Numbered from the stretch's first letter, positions 45,999-58,481 are shown. The stretch is DNA of 64,000 nucleotides from Laetiporus sulphureus 93-53 (GCF_001632365.1 NW_024468510.1:1058074-1122073); one strand, 5' to 3'. Notes: a model not told the origin generated them from the letters alone. A program made the numbers and translations.

Positions 45999-48900
45999 TC
46001 AGTACTGCAGCTCAACGTCCCCTTCGGCCACTAAGTCCATGTCGTGGTAACTGATCTTCCTCCCCGCTGCCGCTCTCGGGTCCTCCTTGGCGTCGGGCGG
46101 CGGCGGCGGCGGCGGTCCACCCGCACTTGTTCGTCCACTTCGCCTGCCACCTGGGCCAGGTTCCAACGTCGCCATTGGCTTAGCAGGCAAGCCGGCCGAA
46201 GCCGGAACAGGAGGCACTTCCACGTTCTGTTCGTATCCAGGGGCGAAGCCACTAATACGCTCGCTTAAGCGCCTCGCCCCTACACCCTCATCTCTGCGTG
46301 GAGGCGGGGGTTGAGGGTAAGCATTTGGTAGATAAGGATACCCGTAGGGGTCCCAGAATCCACCGTTGGCGTATGGTGGTGGGTAGCCCCCATACGACCC
46401 TGAGTATGGAGCCGAACCCCGGCCATATTCACCAGTAGGAGGATAGGCCGGACCTTGCAGACCATAAGCCTGAGGAGGAGGAGCCTGACTATTCCCGACG
46501 GGAGCAGGAGGATGTGCGAAAGGCTGAATGCGATGAGGATCGAGCGCGAAGTTATTGAAGTAGGGTATCTGCGAAGGTGTCTGTGCCATAAGCAAACTGT
46601 AGTGCACTGAGCATTGCATCGTGCCTCACCTCTTCCAAGTGCTTTACCAGCTCGGGATGTTTGTTCGCGATATGTTTCTCTACGAACGAAGTGGCCTTGA
46701 AGAGCTTTTGACATGTCTTGCACCTAAACTTTCCTTCGTCCTCCTGCTTCATGTGCGGCTCAGCCGCCTTGGAAAGCTCCCTGTATGCCATGAACAATCA
46801 GATCAACAAAACACAGAGAAATAGACGTACTCTTCATAACTCTTGCCTCCATAGTCTCGGGGGTCGACGCCGTTCCGGTCAATCAGGAGAGCGATTTTAG
46901 AATCGAGCCATTCGAGCCATCGCTCGTCTAAGACAATGGTCATTCCTCCACAGGATAGAACAGCTTTCAACTGAGTTCACATACCATTCCTCTTCCAATC
47001 CCTGCTCTCGGTCTTCTCCTTGATTGCAACCTCTTTCTCTTTCTTCTCATCATCTCCTTCTGCTTGAGCTCTCTGCTCTTGCTCAGCCTTCTCTTCTGCC
47101 GCTTTAACCTCCTGAAGCAACGCTTTCGACATTGGCTTCCTCACATGCTTCACACACTTGCGCTGCAATTCTTCTAAGTGATCCGTAACAACTGCGCAGT
47201 AATAGCATGTGTGGAACGCAGCACGAAGGTAGGCAAGATACAAGTCGAGCGAAACTACCGCCTACAGAACAAAGGTGTGAGTGTTGGAATAAGCGCATGA
47301 GAACTGAGCAACAAAACGCTACCTTCTTCGCTTCCAAAGCCTTCTCGTCGGCAGTGTCAACCTGACCATGCTCCTTCAGGTCAGCCATGATTTTTTCAAT
47401 CCGCCGTTCAACAGCCTCGCTTCCCCGCTCTCGCGGCTCTGACTCCTCATCCTCAGAAACCGCCGCCTCACCCATCCCTACATCAGGCTGCTCCGCTTCC
47501 CCGTTCACAGAAGCATCACCGTTTGTCTCCTGCTTCGGCGGAATCTTCATCTTCCTCAATGTCTCATACTCTTCTTCCAGCAGAGACGCCAGTTTTCTTG
47601 CATTGGCGAGGTCCTTTGCTATCCTGTCCGGCTTGCTTGCGACCTCCGGAGCATAACGTACCCTGCTCGTGAATGGCTTCGTATTGTGCGCGACATGCAA
47701 TTTGAAGCCTTCGATCTGTCAACATAGCATTAGAGCATGTGAAGATAGTAAGAGCTCTTACACCGACCTTCTTGTCGGACAATTCGGCCATCACAGTTGA
47801 CATGTCCGCATCGTCAGTGAACTTCAGCCATCCCGCACGATAGTAGTTCCTCTTCTGCAGTGGATCTCCCAGCGCGAGGTACACAAAGCCAGGGATTTGA
47901 CCACAAGCCTACAGTCATTAGTCAGCAGACAAACGCTTACAATCCAGCAGGATACTGACCTCTTCCAACTTCGCACGACCAATGTCAGGCGGGATTGTTC
48001 GAATCATAACTTGATTGCCTTCAGGCTGCACCGCGATCTCCTCCCCTCGATTGTTGCGCCTGTTGTCTGCAAAGGTCTTGCCATTCGCGTCGGTCCTGCT
48101 GGCGTCATTGTCGCCGCCTTCATCTTCAGCTTCGACGTTGAACTGCATATCATCCTCGGCGTTACCACCTGCACCATTTTGCTTTGACTCCTCAGGGGAG
48201 GATCGGCCCGCGCTTGCTTCAGTGCCGTTGGCCGTAGGTTCCGAGCTGGGCGGAACTTCCTTAGTCGGGGAGGCAGCCTCTGGCTCCCGTTCGCTCAGGT
48301 CAGGATCGAATTTGCCTGCTTCAAGATCGAGCAAAAAATTATCCATTCTTCCCCTCCAACCAGTTTTCCTGACCCTCGCGCGCATGGCTGCGAATTCGGG
48401 AGCAGGGTCGTACTTTTCCGCAAACCAAGGTGACTTGCGGTGATGGTCGTACATGCGTTGAAGCTGCGGCACAGATGAGATGCAAGTTCTACGAATGAGT
48501 GACAGATAACTCACCTGCTGCGCGGAAAACTCCTTCTTGTACTTCTCCCATCGTGTCCTAATACCATTGCGGGGCTTGGAGCCGTCCCCTGCCTCTTGTT
48601 CTGCTGCCTTATCCGCATTGTCCTCCTCTATTGCCTGCTGAGGATGATAGAAGCGGAACCATTCCGCGTATTGCTTCAGAGATGCAGGATAATCAAAGGT
48701 GTGGGGATCAGGGGGCGCTCGCCGCAGTGAGCCATAGGGAGGCGGAGGAGGGTATTGACCACGGTGTGGTGACCCGTACCCGTACCCACGCGAGTGCGCA
48801 TCTGAGTGTTCCACGAGATGAGGGTCACGCAGTGTAAACAGTTATCGTGTTACGTACCGTAATCGTCGCCATATCGAGGCCTCGGCTCGAACCTCTCCCT

Positions 48901-49236
48901 TTCCCAAGGCGACAGCGAACGTCGGCGCTTCCTACTGGCTAGATTACAACGCGTCAGTGAGCACGGTAATACGTTCGGTATTGTATGGTAATCACCTTCG
49001 TCCAACGGGGGGCTCCGACTTCTTCCTCGCCTACTGTACTCATATGCGGCCCTTTCCCGTTCATAATTAGCCCACGCTCTTTCCCTATCATACACGTCCC
49101 AATCACCACGGTAGGGATCGGGATAACCAGGTTCAGGATACATTGGTCTTGGAGGATATGTCCCACGATAAGGGGAGCGAGAACGCGAGCGTCCGCGGGG
49201 AGGAGGAGGGTAAGCAGCACCAGACCAAGAGGACAT
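45999..49236 (-). CDS. ARS2/SERRATE-like RNA-processing protein
   Basis: ARS2 links the nuclear cap-binding complex to RNA 3' processing, decay and small-RNA pathways. The N-terminus is Arg/Ser/Tyr/Pro-rich (RGRSRSRSPYRGTYPPRP). The SERRATE N-terminal domain follows (FDYPASLKQYAEWFRFYHPQ and RMYDHHRKSPWFAEKYDP), then the RRM-like region (VMIRTIPPDIGRAKLEE and YRAGWLKFTDDADMSTVMAE). A helical acidic middle leads to the zinc-finger region (FRCKTCQKLFKATSFVEKHI with a following ANKH), and a Pro/Tyr/Gly-rich tail ends GDVELQY. About ten exons. Start at the first ATG (49236). The order of domains matches the family end to end. Confidence 0.92.
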
Positions 49237-49524
49237 GTTCAGAGGAAAGCACTGAGAGAGAAAGAGGACGAGACACGCGAAGACTGATCATCAATAGCTG
49301 TGAGAGAGAGTAGGCGGGCATGATGGAAGCACAGACCTCTTGAGACGCGACAACACAACGACGAGCACGGCTTTCTCGACGCTCGTTGAGACAAGCTCAA
49401 TGTGTTCGCGATGGCGGAACACAAGGGACGCGTGCGCTACTCATAGTGCGTTTCGAACTCCGATTGAATTGGGCCGCGATCGCGCCGAGACGCTCAGAGC
49501 GATCCTCGCGAGTCAATATACATT

Positions 49525-50527
49525 TCAGAAAATACTGTGCAACACGCTGTCGAGCTGTCTATCTGTACTACCGTCCTCGCCCACTTTCTTTTGCTTTTTT
49601 CGTGGTTTCTCTGCGTTTTTTGTCTGCGTTCCGCCTTTGTCATCGCGCGGCCGATTTGCGGCTTCTGCCGCACTTTCCTTTTCGGGCTCTCCTATTTTAC
49701 GTTTCCGCTCAGCTCGCTTGCCCAGCACTCGTGCGAGCTCAACATTTTTCAGATATTCATGCTGCTCGCGGCGCGACTGAGACAACTCTACGCGCAGCTG
49801 AGCAGCATGCATAGCAGCTTCATGTGCTGAAGGGAAAATGAGATTGAGATGTGTTGGCGGTGAAAGAATGCTCACCAATCTGCTCCGTCAACATGTTCCA
49901 CTTGAACTTGGGCAAATACTTCATAGTCCAAACATCGTCCCTCCACCGTGTTCCCTTCCTTCCTCCAATGGGCTGCGCGTTCAACATTTCGGCGACGGAG
50001 CGAGCAACCCGCTTGTCCTTGAACTCTACCCAACCTTCCGTAAAATGCGCTTTTTTCGTTGTGGTATACTTTCGCCGCAGGTACGCCTGCTTAGGGTCTT
50101 TGGACTACATGAGCACACATCAGCATATCAACGAGAATGCGATAATACCTTCTTGCTGCAAATACACCCTTCCGACATGTCCATATGCGCTCATGATATG
50201 TCTCACTTTCGTGGGCTGCATCCCAGGGGGGATGCGAGAGATGTAGATGACGCCAGTCTTCTCTTGTGCAGCTTTGAAAGCAGCCAACGCCTCGGGCGTG
50301 AGAGGCTTGACCACCTCTTGCGAAGGGCCAGCGAAGCCCTCGGGTTTCATTCCTTCTCCTAGGCTGTCTGCAGAGCTCGCCTCTGAGCCACTGTGCTCAT
50401 CTCCGGAGATGTTATGATCATTTATTGGTTCCTCTTCATTATGCGCTTCCTGTGACTTGGATGACCCAGCCTGAGCTTCGCTGGAAAATCGAGCATCTGT
50501 CGTGAAGCGAGGGTCGGCAGAAGTCAT
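49525..50527 (-). CDS. ESF2: Pre-rRNA processing protein ESF2/ABT1-like
   Basis: Esf2 is an RNA-binding factor of the small-subunit processome that stimulates the helicase Dbp8. An acidic disordered N-terminus precedes an [23 protein letters not shown] (RNP2), [28 protein letters not shown] (RNP1-like) and [18 protein letters not shown]. The family block [20 protein letters not shown] follows, then a basic coiled tail ending LDSVLHSIF. Three exons. ATG 50527 ([10 protein letters not shown]) is chosen; an in-frame ATG at 50590 would add an unlikely hydrophobic stretch. Confidence 0.92.
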
Positions 50528-52072
50528 GTTTGGGTTGCGATGTAGACAGAATAGGCAAGATGCCAGAAGGATTTGGTCAACAAATGTCAATACCGATCAG
50601 TTTTCAAGTCCGCGATGGCTCCGTAGCCCTATGAACTTGAAGCTGAGCATCAAATTGCTTTCTGCGCAAGAATATGACTGAGCAAGAACACTTGAATCGC
50701 CTTCATTTCGATTGTTAATATCAGTAACGCCAAGCACAGCTACTCAGCTATGATGCAACTTGTTCTTGAGACTAAATTATGATCAAGTACCGAGAAACGA
50801 CCCCCCTAACTAAAATTACATTCTACTATCTGCTCGCCTTGTCTGGGCTCAGACTGGTTGGTACGTCTAGTTCATTCCACCAGCTGGCTCACTTCTCTGT
50901 CTCTGAGCTGCCAACGCCGTGCCTCCTTGGATTGGGTCTGTAACGTTGCTTGCCCATCACTCGGCGAATGCTCTCTCGGAGAATTTCTGTTCAATCGGAA
51001 CATCACAGTCTACTAAAACTAGAGCTACATCGCCCTGCAAATCACTTATAGCTGACCCTTGTCGTCGGGCTCGCTGTACGCCCGCCCGGAGCTATATCGA
51101 CTTCCCGTTCCTGCTGATCGGTGGATACAACGCCCACACTGTGAAGAGGTCCGATAAGACAAGCGCACGCCGAGAACGTGTATCTCCCTACTTCCCTGAG
51201 AGGTCGACTCAGGGACACAGGAGTTGCGGACGCGCGCAGGAGCACTCCATTTCCACGACAGATCCTGCCCAGGGGACGTCAAAGGAATATGCAGAGTACG
51301 CCACCTTAGCCATTTCCGGCCCTCCTTGTAAGCATGGCACTAGGGAAGCTGACCGAACCTCATTGACAGCCTTCGTTCGTCCGGCTGCTGGAGTGCCTGA
51401 GATCGCGTGGAGCAGTGATCTGTTTCGCACTTGCCAATGAAAATGCATCGGGTACGCTCATGATCGTGCGTCTGTCTGCACATGCTCTGCTTGTTATTCT
51501 AGTTCATTCATCAGGCTGTTTTCTTCTCGCTATGAAACGTTTGTTTGACTACCGATTGCTGCATGAGACAACGAGTCTCTGGAGCGCTGGCACTTGATCT
51601 TGATGGAGGCCAGCTTTTCCCCCTTGCCAATTCTTACACTTTCGAAACGCGGCTCAAAAAATTTGTACCGGCGGCGGCGTCCGACCCGAACTCGCAATCA
51701 GAATCGTTGCACCAAAATCAACGTCTTGAAAACGGGTCATGTCGATGTTCCTGGATTTGCTGAGGCTTATAACCTAACGTGCCGCCTCGTGTTGTATTGG
51801 GAACTGATCTCGATAGTCGTTCACCCGGTGGTGGTCGTTGATAAGTGTGTGAATATGTTTTCGATATGTTGCATCGACTAATTACTTACACGCTAGTTCG
51901 CCGCACACTGTGTTGTATAGACAGTGGTAATGACAGCAGTAATGACAGCATACGGATCGATTTTACCCTCTATTTCCTGCATCTATCTCACATTTGTCAC
52001 CTATAGGTGGACAGAATTTTCGTTGCCGCTACAGTGGTGTCATCATGCTATGGACACCATATATGCGCACAA
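50528..52072. other. Large intergenic region, no supported gene
   Basis: About 1.5 kb between the ESF2 promoter and the 3' end of the FAD-oxidase gene. The longest ORF (173 codons at 50919-51440, plus strand) has no recognisable domain or codon pattern. A small repeat, TAATGACAGCA, occurs twice near 51925-51950. No LTR ends or terminal repeats that I can show. Confidence 0.5.
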
Positions 52073-53771
52073 TCACCACCCTGCACGACGCAGGTCCTCG
52101 GGGGTCGCCCGCTGCTGCTTGTCGAGCGTTCTAGGTCCATCAGGGCCTTCCTCGAGCCCGTTACCCAACGGAAGCTCCGGACGCCATCGCCAATGATACG
52201 TAAGTACTGTCTTCGGCTTCTTTTGGATTATATCACGTACATGCTAGACGAGAACAAGATGGCTGAACCAGGGACGTAGACAGGCATGAACAACTGACGA
52301 ACCTTGCCTAGTATAGGTGTGAACTTGGCGCCGTGCCCGCTGCCGCCAGTACAGATGAACAGCGAGTCGTTGTAGCCCGGAAGATAATCAATGAGGAAAG
52401 AGTTGTCGACAGAGTCAGTGTAGAAGCACAACCTAGTAACGGCGATGGGCAGTGCCGCCAGGTCAGGAAGGAAGGTAGATACGAAGGTCTTGATGCCCTC
52501 GATAGATTTCAGAGGTATGGAGGTGTCGTCGACGCTGGGACGCAAAGGAACTGAAATAGGGCGTTTGAATCCAGGAAGCTTCACATAGTTCGTATACTGT
52601 CCAAACATAAGATTCAGTTATTGGAACGTCGCACAGCACATAGTATCGGTCAAGCACATCGGGCGAATTGACCTACCTTTGTTACTCGATAGCCAATTTT
52701 GACGAGCCCATCTTCTGTCCTCGGGAACGAATATACGCTGCGACTAGCAACATTCTTCCCAGTCGGGTCAGGGTCATGAGCGATTATTACAGGCCACTTG
52801 TCGTGTGAATACTTGTCCCAGAGCTGAGGTGCTTGGTCTTTCGGAGGTAGGCGAACGGTCACAACGCTTCCCGCAGTAGCCTCCAAGACTGCGCTGACTT
52901 CTGGTACAAGCATAGATGTAGCAGAGCCGCCTGTACGTGATACATTTGAGGTGGACGAAGATATCCAGGAACTATAATAGCACATACAAGCCACGATGAC
53001 GAGATCAGCTGGATGACTTTGTCCGTCCTTCGTCACGATGCCGACCACACGCTTGGAGCCGCCAAGGTCAATGACCTGGAGAGATGCGAAGACACCTTCG
53101 TCGGGGCCCTCCACGAAGCGGGCGCCCTTCTTGCGTAGTTTGTCAGCGAGGAAAGTGCACGCTTTGCTTGGGTAGACGTATCCGGCTGTAGTGTCCAAGA
53201 CGGCCTCGAATGTCTCTTTGCCACCGCTTTCTGGAATAGCAAACTGGAGCAGCTTATGCGCCCAACCGTTCTCGGCAGCACGATGTCTGTCCTCCTCATC
53301 CGTCAGGATATACTGTGTGTCTCTGAGGCCCTCCGCGGTCATGTTTGCGAGGGTCTTTCGCTCGAGGTCATCCAGCTGTGTCGAGTGCTGGACGCGTAGC
53401 ATCCCCGACTCGACGAAGAGCTCCTTGTTGGGACCTAGTTCATCGTTCCAAGCCTTCCACACTTCCCGCGCCTCGTAGGCGAGCCGCTGATAGTACAGCT
53501 CATCTCCGTATGATGCCCGAAAGACCTTGTTCTCATCGACAGATGCTGCAGTCGAATTGGGGTTCAACTTGTAACCATCCTTAGAATTGTAGGCATGCTG
53601 GTCGAAGATAGTGATATCATCGTATCCTTGGATGATGATCGATCAGTTAAGTTCGTATATAGCCTCGTTAAAGGATCGTCACGTACCATCCTCAGCAAGA
53701 TAGTATGCCGTGCTCAGGCTGAAGATCCCTGCGCCGACGATGATGACTTTGGGCTTGTCGAGTGCAGCCAT
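52073..53771 (-). CDS. FAD-dependent amine oxidase, sarcosine/saccharopine oxidase family
   Basis: The family oxidises secondary amines such as sarcosine, pipecolate, saccharopine or fructosyl amino acids, giving H2O2. The N-terminus MAALDKPKVIIVGAGIFSLS contains the GxGxxx FAD loop, followed by TAYYLAEDGYDDITIFDQH across an intron. The core has STAASVDENKVFRASYGDEL and YVYPSKACTFLADKLRKKGA. RLCFYTDSVDNSFLIDYLPG has the Cys that carries covalent flavin in relatives, and GGSGHGAKFTPILGKHV is the conserved C-terminal FAD region. The last exon (HWRWRPELPLGNGLEEGPDG) ends PEDLRRAGW with stop 52073-52075. The substrate cannot be decided. Start at ATG 53771. Confidence 0.9.
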
Positions 53772-54363
53772 ATTCACGGATCGGTTGGCAGACGACAGAT
53801 CAGATTACCTGTACGTTACGGCAAGGGAACAACAGCCTCCTTTATACCATATCAACGATTCGGCCCGGTTTGTCATCGATTCATCCTGTACGACATATAT
53901 ATAGCGTTCAGTATCGTGACGGTTCTCAGGAAGTACGCACTGATGTCTGGCTCGGAATAGCGGCCGGCCGCTCAGCGGAGCCATATCATATATAGTCAAG
54001 TGCATGTCTGTGTCGAGTTCGGTTCAGAACTTCAATCAAGTCGGGGATGTCTCGAACGTCGGCTTGAAGTACTCTATTCCATGATGACAACTTGAGCTCA
54101 AGAGAGGACGGCGGTTCTTTGGCGGCCTATCTTATCAGAAGATTCACTTAATGTCGATGGATCATGGCGCCCGATGCAATATGATACAATTCGACTCCGG
54201 CAAAATGATACTAGTACGTACAAGGTACGAAAGCACGGTTGCGAGTACATGATACAAGAACACACAACTTCTCTACAAGATCAAATGAAAGTAACAGGCT
54301 CCACGGACAATTGTGCTCTGTGATACATCAGGTTGCACAGCGGACGCGCGTCCGCTCGTTTAT
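53772..54363. other. FAD-oxidase promoter / 3' flank of SQ/TQ-rich gene
   Basis: 592 bp between two minus-strand genes. TATA-like TATATATA lies near 53896-53904. No supported ORF. Confidence 0.5.
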
Positions 54364-56694
54364 CTACTTCTGCGATGAACCTGGTATCGACTGAATTTGG
54401 CTTCTATCCAAGGTCCTGAGGAAGTCCTCTACGATAGTGGACGGTATGGAAGACCCTTGCGAGCTTGATGTATAGCCAGAGGGCAAAATCATGTCACCCG
54501 GCAGAGGTTCTAGTGCGAGATGTTCGTCGTCCGTCCCGAGGCCGTAGCAGCTGACTTGCTCAGCTGGAGCCTCTGCAGGACGTCCACGAGCAGCGTCATC
54601 GACCAATACGTTGTTGGAGGGAGCTTCAGAATCAGGAGAAACAAGATGTACATTCTCGTTCGGAACTTGTGTGGCCTTCGCTTGTGCCTCCGAATCGCCT
54701 GAATTGCACGCTGGTGGACCTTGACCTGCATAAACTACGTCGGACCCCGAAGTCATCTCACTGTCGGTCCTAGAATCCGCTTCCTCTTTGTCTATTTGTC
54801 GTCCCTGTCCTGGTTCAGAGACATCGCATGTACACGATACGTCATTTCCGCACAATAGCTGCGACGGCAGCAAGCTAGCCCCGCTTCCAAACATGTCCCG
54901 AAACTGTCGCAACGGCGTCGGCATCTCGTCCATATCGCATGTTTCGCCATCATAGGATTCATTCACTGACATCGGTATGCTTGGAGGGCATGTGCGTATT
55001 TGTGAAGCCAACTCGTCAGATGATGTCCTAGCATCGACTGCATGTCTTGAGAGCAGTAGATCAGTTGATTCTTTCGCAGCACAGCCCGCGTTTGAGTTCT
55101 TCCTGTTAGAGCATGGAGGGTCAATTCCCAGCACGAGTACATCATGAGAGTGATTGTGGCGCTTACTCTGAACTGTACGATATGCGATCATTCATATGAT
55201 CATTCACTCCTACAGGAGGGGTTGCATGTGAGGACTGACGCTCTTGCGGTACCGGAAGATCTACCGGGACTGTCATGTTCAACCGGCTTACTGACGTTGC
55301 AATGTCGATCGGCATGTCGTTGGGTGAGCCAACTTTTCGACTACCAGCAACATCCCCGGTTGTAGAGCGAATCCGGATATCGTGATGTGTGGGTATCTGC
55401 AACTCTTCCTCTTCGGCTTGAGAGGTCAGTACTACCTGCCGATAGGATAGGAAAGTTCTAGTGGTAAAAATATTGTGCGTGTTAGCGAGCTCTCTCTCCT
55501 GGCTTTGAGAGGTAGGAACAATTTCGTCTTCATGAAGACTGCGAGTCATGCCGCGAGTCTGGGGAGGTCGAACGATCGTGTCTGAGTAGAGGCCTTCCAA
55601 GATCTCCTGAGTCTGGGATGAAGGTACAAATGTAGCGTCCTGACTAAACGTGGACGGCAGGATGGGTGAGGATGTAGAACGCGGCGTAGCCTGCCGCGGC
55701 GCAGCAGGACTCTCGCGGGGAGATTGCAAACATGGAGGTGGAAGTAGGCAGTTTGTCGATGTTGGGGTCGGAGTTGCTGGGGACGAGAAGATGAATTTGC
55801 TGCGAGCTATGTCTTCTTGATGTCTTCCATTCACAATATTGTCCGCGTCTCTATGGGCGTACAATGACAGACTCTTATCATGATCTTCGGGCGAACGACC
55901 GTTACATCGCGACTTCAGTGGCGGAGAAGAATGCCTCAAGAAAGTAGAGGGGGCCGAATCGTCATGGGCAGCAATGGCATCATGCGTAGAAGAGTCATAA
56001 GCTGACGAGCTCGGAGACGGCAACAGGACGAACGGCTCAGGCGACAATGCATGAGGCGCGTGTTCGCTCGCCTCGAAATCTGGCGACCACCGATGACTTC
56101 GTATCCTTGGTTTGCCCTTCGCTGTGGTCGGAGGTGGCGTTGGAAGTGACGTGGTGGCGGCCACTCTGGATGAGGCTCTGCGACGAACTGGAGTCCTAGA
56201 GTATAAGGATGAACGAGCGGAGGCCTTCGAGGAACTCTCGATTGGAGTGTTCCTACTAGTACAAATATTTTGGTCCTCGTCGCAAGTCAAGTCGATAGTC
56301 AGATCACCCATGTTGGCTGGTTTGGGGTCTATGTGATGTCATAAAACGACACCAGACATAGAAGTGCGTATAACAGCTCACCGTGGCTCCTCTTGAAAGC
56401 AGACAAAGGACGATCGCTGCTCATCGCAGCAGCGGCCAGAGTCCTCGCCTCGGTGCCAAAAGCGTCGTATACAGAGACAACAGGGTCTCGCTGATTATTC
56501 CGTCCCTTTGGTCGGAAACCCGAACTTCTCTTGGACCCATCGTTCTCCTTCAACTTTGCCTCCTTTCTAGGCAGACCTTCGTTGCACGCTTCAACATCGT
56601 GGCTCTTCCGTTTGCCCTTTGCAGACTGCTGCTGCCTGCCGAAGTAATGTGTGATAGGATGCTCGAGCTCATTGAAAGATAGCTTCATCTGCAT
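54364..56694 (-). CDS. Disordered SQ/TQ-rich protein with SUMO- and PCNA-binding-like motifs
   Basis: Not a family I recognise. Three exons: 56694 to about 56391, then about 56334-55170, then about 55108-54364. The N-terminus (MQMKLSFNELEHPITHYFGR) has a PIP-box-like ExxIxxYF at residues 11-18, followed by basic residues. Exon 2 opens with LTIDLTCDED, a good SUMO-interaction motif. The rest is low-complexity with about a dozen SQ/TQ sites, several in a recurring pattern: FVPSSQTQEIL, IVPTSQSQEREL and VVLTSQAEEEEL. Such clusters mark substrates of ATM/ATR-type checkpoint kinases. It is divergent from dUTPase with a promoter holding an MluI cell-cycle box. A role in replication or DNA-damage response is inference. 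Confidence 0.75.
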
Positions 56695-56904
56695 TCCGGA
56701 TACATAACAGAAAGAAGGTGCACTGATGATGGTGGCCTTCGAGCCGCGTGGCTTGCGCGGTCACGAGTGCGCGCACGGCGGAGTAAACGCGCTTTTTCAA
56801 ACCCAGCTCACGCGTCCCGTTAAAGGGGAAATTGCGCGCGCGACTTGGCCAGATACCACATCACCACCGCCTCGTCCTCTCCCCGCTCTCTTCCCTCAGT
56901 CATC
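56695..56904. promoter_or_regulatory. Divergent promoter SQ/TQ-rich gene / dUTPase
   Basis: 210 bp shared by two head-to-head genes. It contains ACGCGT (56810-56815), the MluI cell-cycle box bound by MBF in yeasts, a related AAACGCGC (56785-56792) and a GCGCGCGC run near 56835. Yeast nucleotide-pool genes, dUTPase among them, are commonly MBF-controlled in late G1; here this is inference. Confidence 0.55.
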
Positions 56905-57640
56905 ATGGAACAAAGACCAAACAAGAGACGCAGGTCCTCGCTCAAGTCGGGGAAGGTCAAGTCTGAGGCCGCTCCCGTCTCAAGCCTTCGCGTCAAGCGT
57001 CTTTCCGATAAAGCAAAGCTCCCGACGCGCGGTTCGCCACTCTCAGCAGGGTACGACTTGTGCAGGTGCTGAATGCGATAAGATGTGTCTATGGCGTTCC
57101 ACTACTAATGCAGACTCCTCGCAGTGCCGAGAATAAGGTCGTCCCAGCGAGGGGCAAGGCTATGGTGGACACGCAGCTTTCTATCGCGGTCCCCCCAGGG
57201 ACATACGGACGCGTCGCGCCGCGTAGTGGCCTAGGTATGACACGCGTCTGGTATATCCACTTCCTGCTCGTTGACATGGTGACTATCCAGCATCCAAGTT
57301 CATGATTGATACAGGGGCAGGTGTCATCGACGCTGACTACCGGGGGGTTGTCTACATACTCTTATTTAACCTATCAGATGAGGACTTTGAGGGTACGTTG
57401 GACTTGTCTTTGACGAACGTGTGCTTACGACTATCCTATACTGGCCAGTTAAGGAAGGTGATCGTGTCGCACAGCTCATTTTGGAGCGCATTCTTACGCC
57501 AGAGGTCATGGAGGTTCAGGTGAGCGTCGCTGCGATTGTCCCTTTGGCTCACACCTAATTCACCTTTACCACAGGAATTGGAGGATACAGTGCGTGGCTT
57601 GGGGGGTTTCGGCTCAACTGGTGGCCACAATCGCCTGTAG
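56905..57640 (+). CDS. DUT1: dUTP diphosphatase (cellular dUTPase)
   Basis: dUTPase hydrolyses dUTP to dUMP, keeping uracil out of DNA. Five exons (56905-57065, 57125-57234, 57291-57392, 57449-57519, 57575-57640) close to 169 aa. All five motifs of the trimeric family are present: SAGYDLCSAE (1), APRSGLA (2), [11 protein letters not shown] with the catalytic Asp and base-stacking Tyr (3), [10 protein letters not shown] (4) and [10 protein letters not shown] (5, the flexible P-loop-like arm). The basic N-terminus (RPNKRRRSS) suggests nuclear import. Compare with the dUTPase domain fused to the retroelement at 1651-2016. Confidence 0.95.
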
Positions 57641-57828
57641 TAAAACGACGAGGCCTGTATAGACTTGGGGCAGACGTCGGTGGTGGAAGCGATGAGTTTT
57701 GTGCTGATTTTTTGCACTCTGTCGCCATTCATGGATCCCCCCCTTTTGTTTGGACATTTTCGTACTTCTTTCCACGATGTATATCTGTACAATCTTGTAG
57801 CTATTGTAGATTCAACTGCGGAATAATA

Positions 57829-58481
57829 GGGGAGGTCAGAGTGGGCGATTCTCACCCGATTCTGACGCCGACTCTGACCAGATTCTCCATGCGCTTCAGG
57901 TCACAAAATCGATGCAGAATCGGGTTCTCACTCTGAACACCCCCAATTCTCCAGTACACGATTGTCCTTTTGATTCTGCTATGGGCAAGTTGGACATTTG
58001 CCTTTTATGTCGAGTAGCTCTAAGAGACAATATGAATTGTACTGTTCAAGTCTCATAAATCAGAGTTTACCACTCAGTACTGGTGGCCCTACGCAGCCCT
58101 ATACCCCGCCGGACTTAGCTCCGCCACCGAGCAGAAAATCTACTTCGGGCTCATCTTGATGATACAAAGATTCACATTAAACACCAAAGACATCGCAAGG
58201 AATATGGTAAAGAGCTGTTGTATTCACATCACCGAGTTTTGTAAAAATGTGGATTGCACATGTAGTCTGCTTACAAATCATCATAACTGAGTACGTGGTA
58301 AAGAGAATCCAGCTATGCAGAATCGGCCAGCCGATTCTGAGCTTAGAAGCGGCTCGCGAGCCGCTTCTCAAAAAGCTACGATTCTGGTGCGATCCTTCGA
58401 AGCGCCCAATTCCGCGTCGACCAGAATCGGCGTCGCAGCGACACTCAGAATCGGGCGAGAATCGCCCACTCTGACCTCCCC
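57829..58481. mobile_element. Non-autonomous TIR element (653 bp)
   Basis: Bounded by inverted repeats of about 35-40 bp beginning GGGGAGGTCAGAGTGGGCGA, each flanked by TA on the outside. The repeats differ by only a few bases. Inside are many copies of AGAATCGG/CCGATTCT, a 24 bp perfect palindrome (58345-58368, centred on CTCGCGAG) and a 10-bp-arm hairpin (58318-58339). No transposase ORF. The TA flanks would fit a Tc1/mariner-like target, but the superfamily is not proven. Confidence 0.8.

Noticed and set aside
50919..51440. 173-codon plus-strand ORF
   Set aside because: No recognisable domain, low-information sequence, and no start or splice context supporting a gene.
57089..57277. Minus-strand ORF over dUTPase exon 2
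   Set aside because: Shadow of the dUTPase coding exon and intron.
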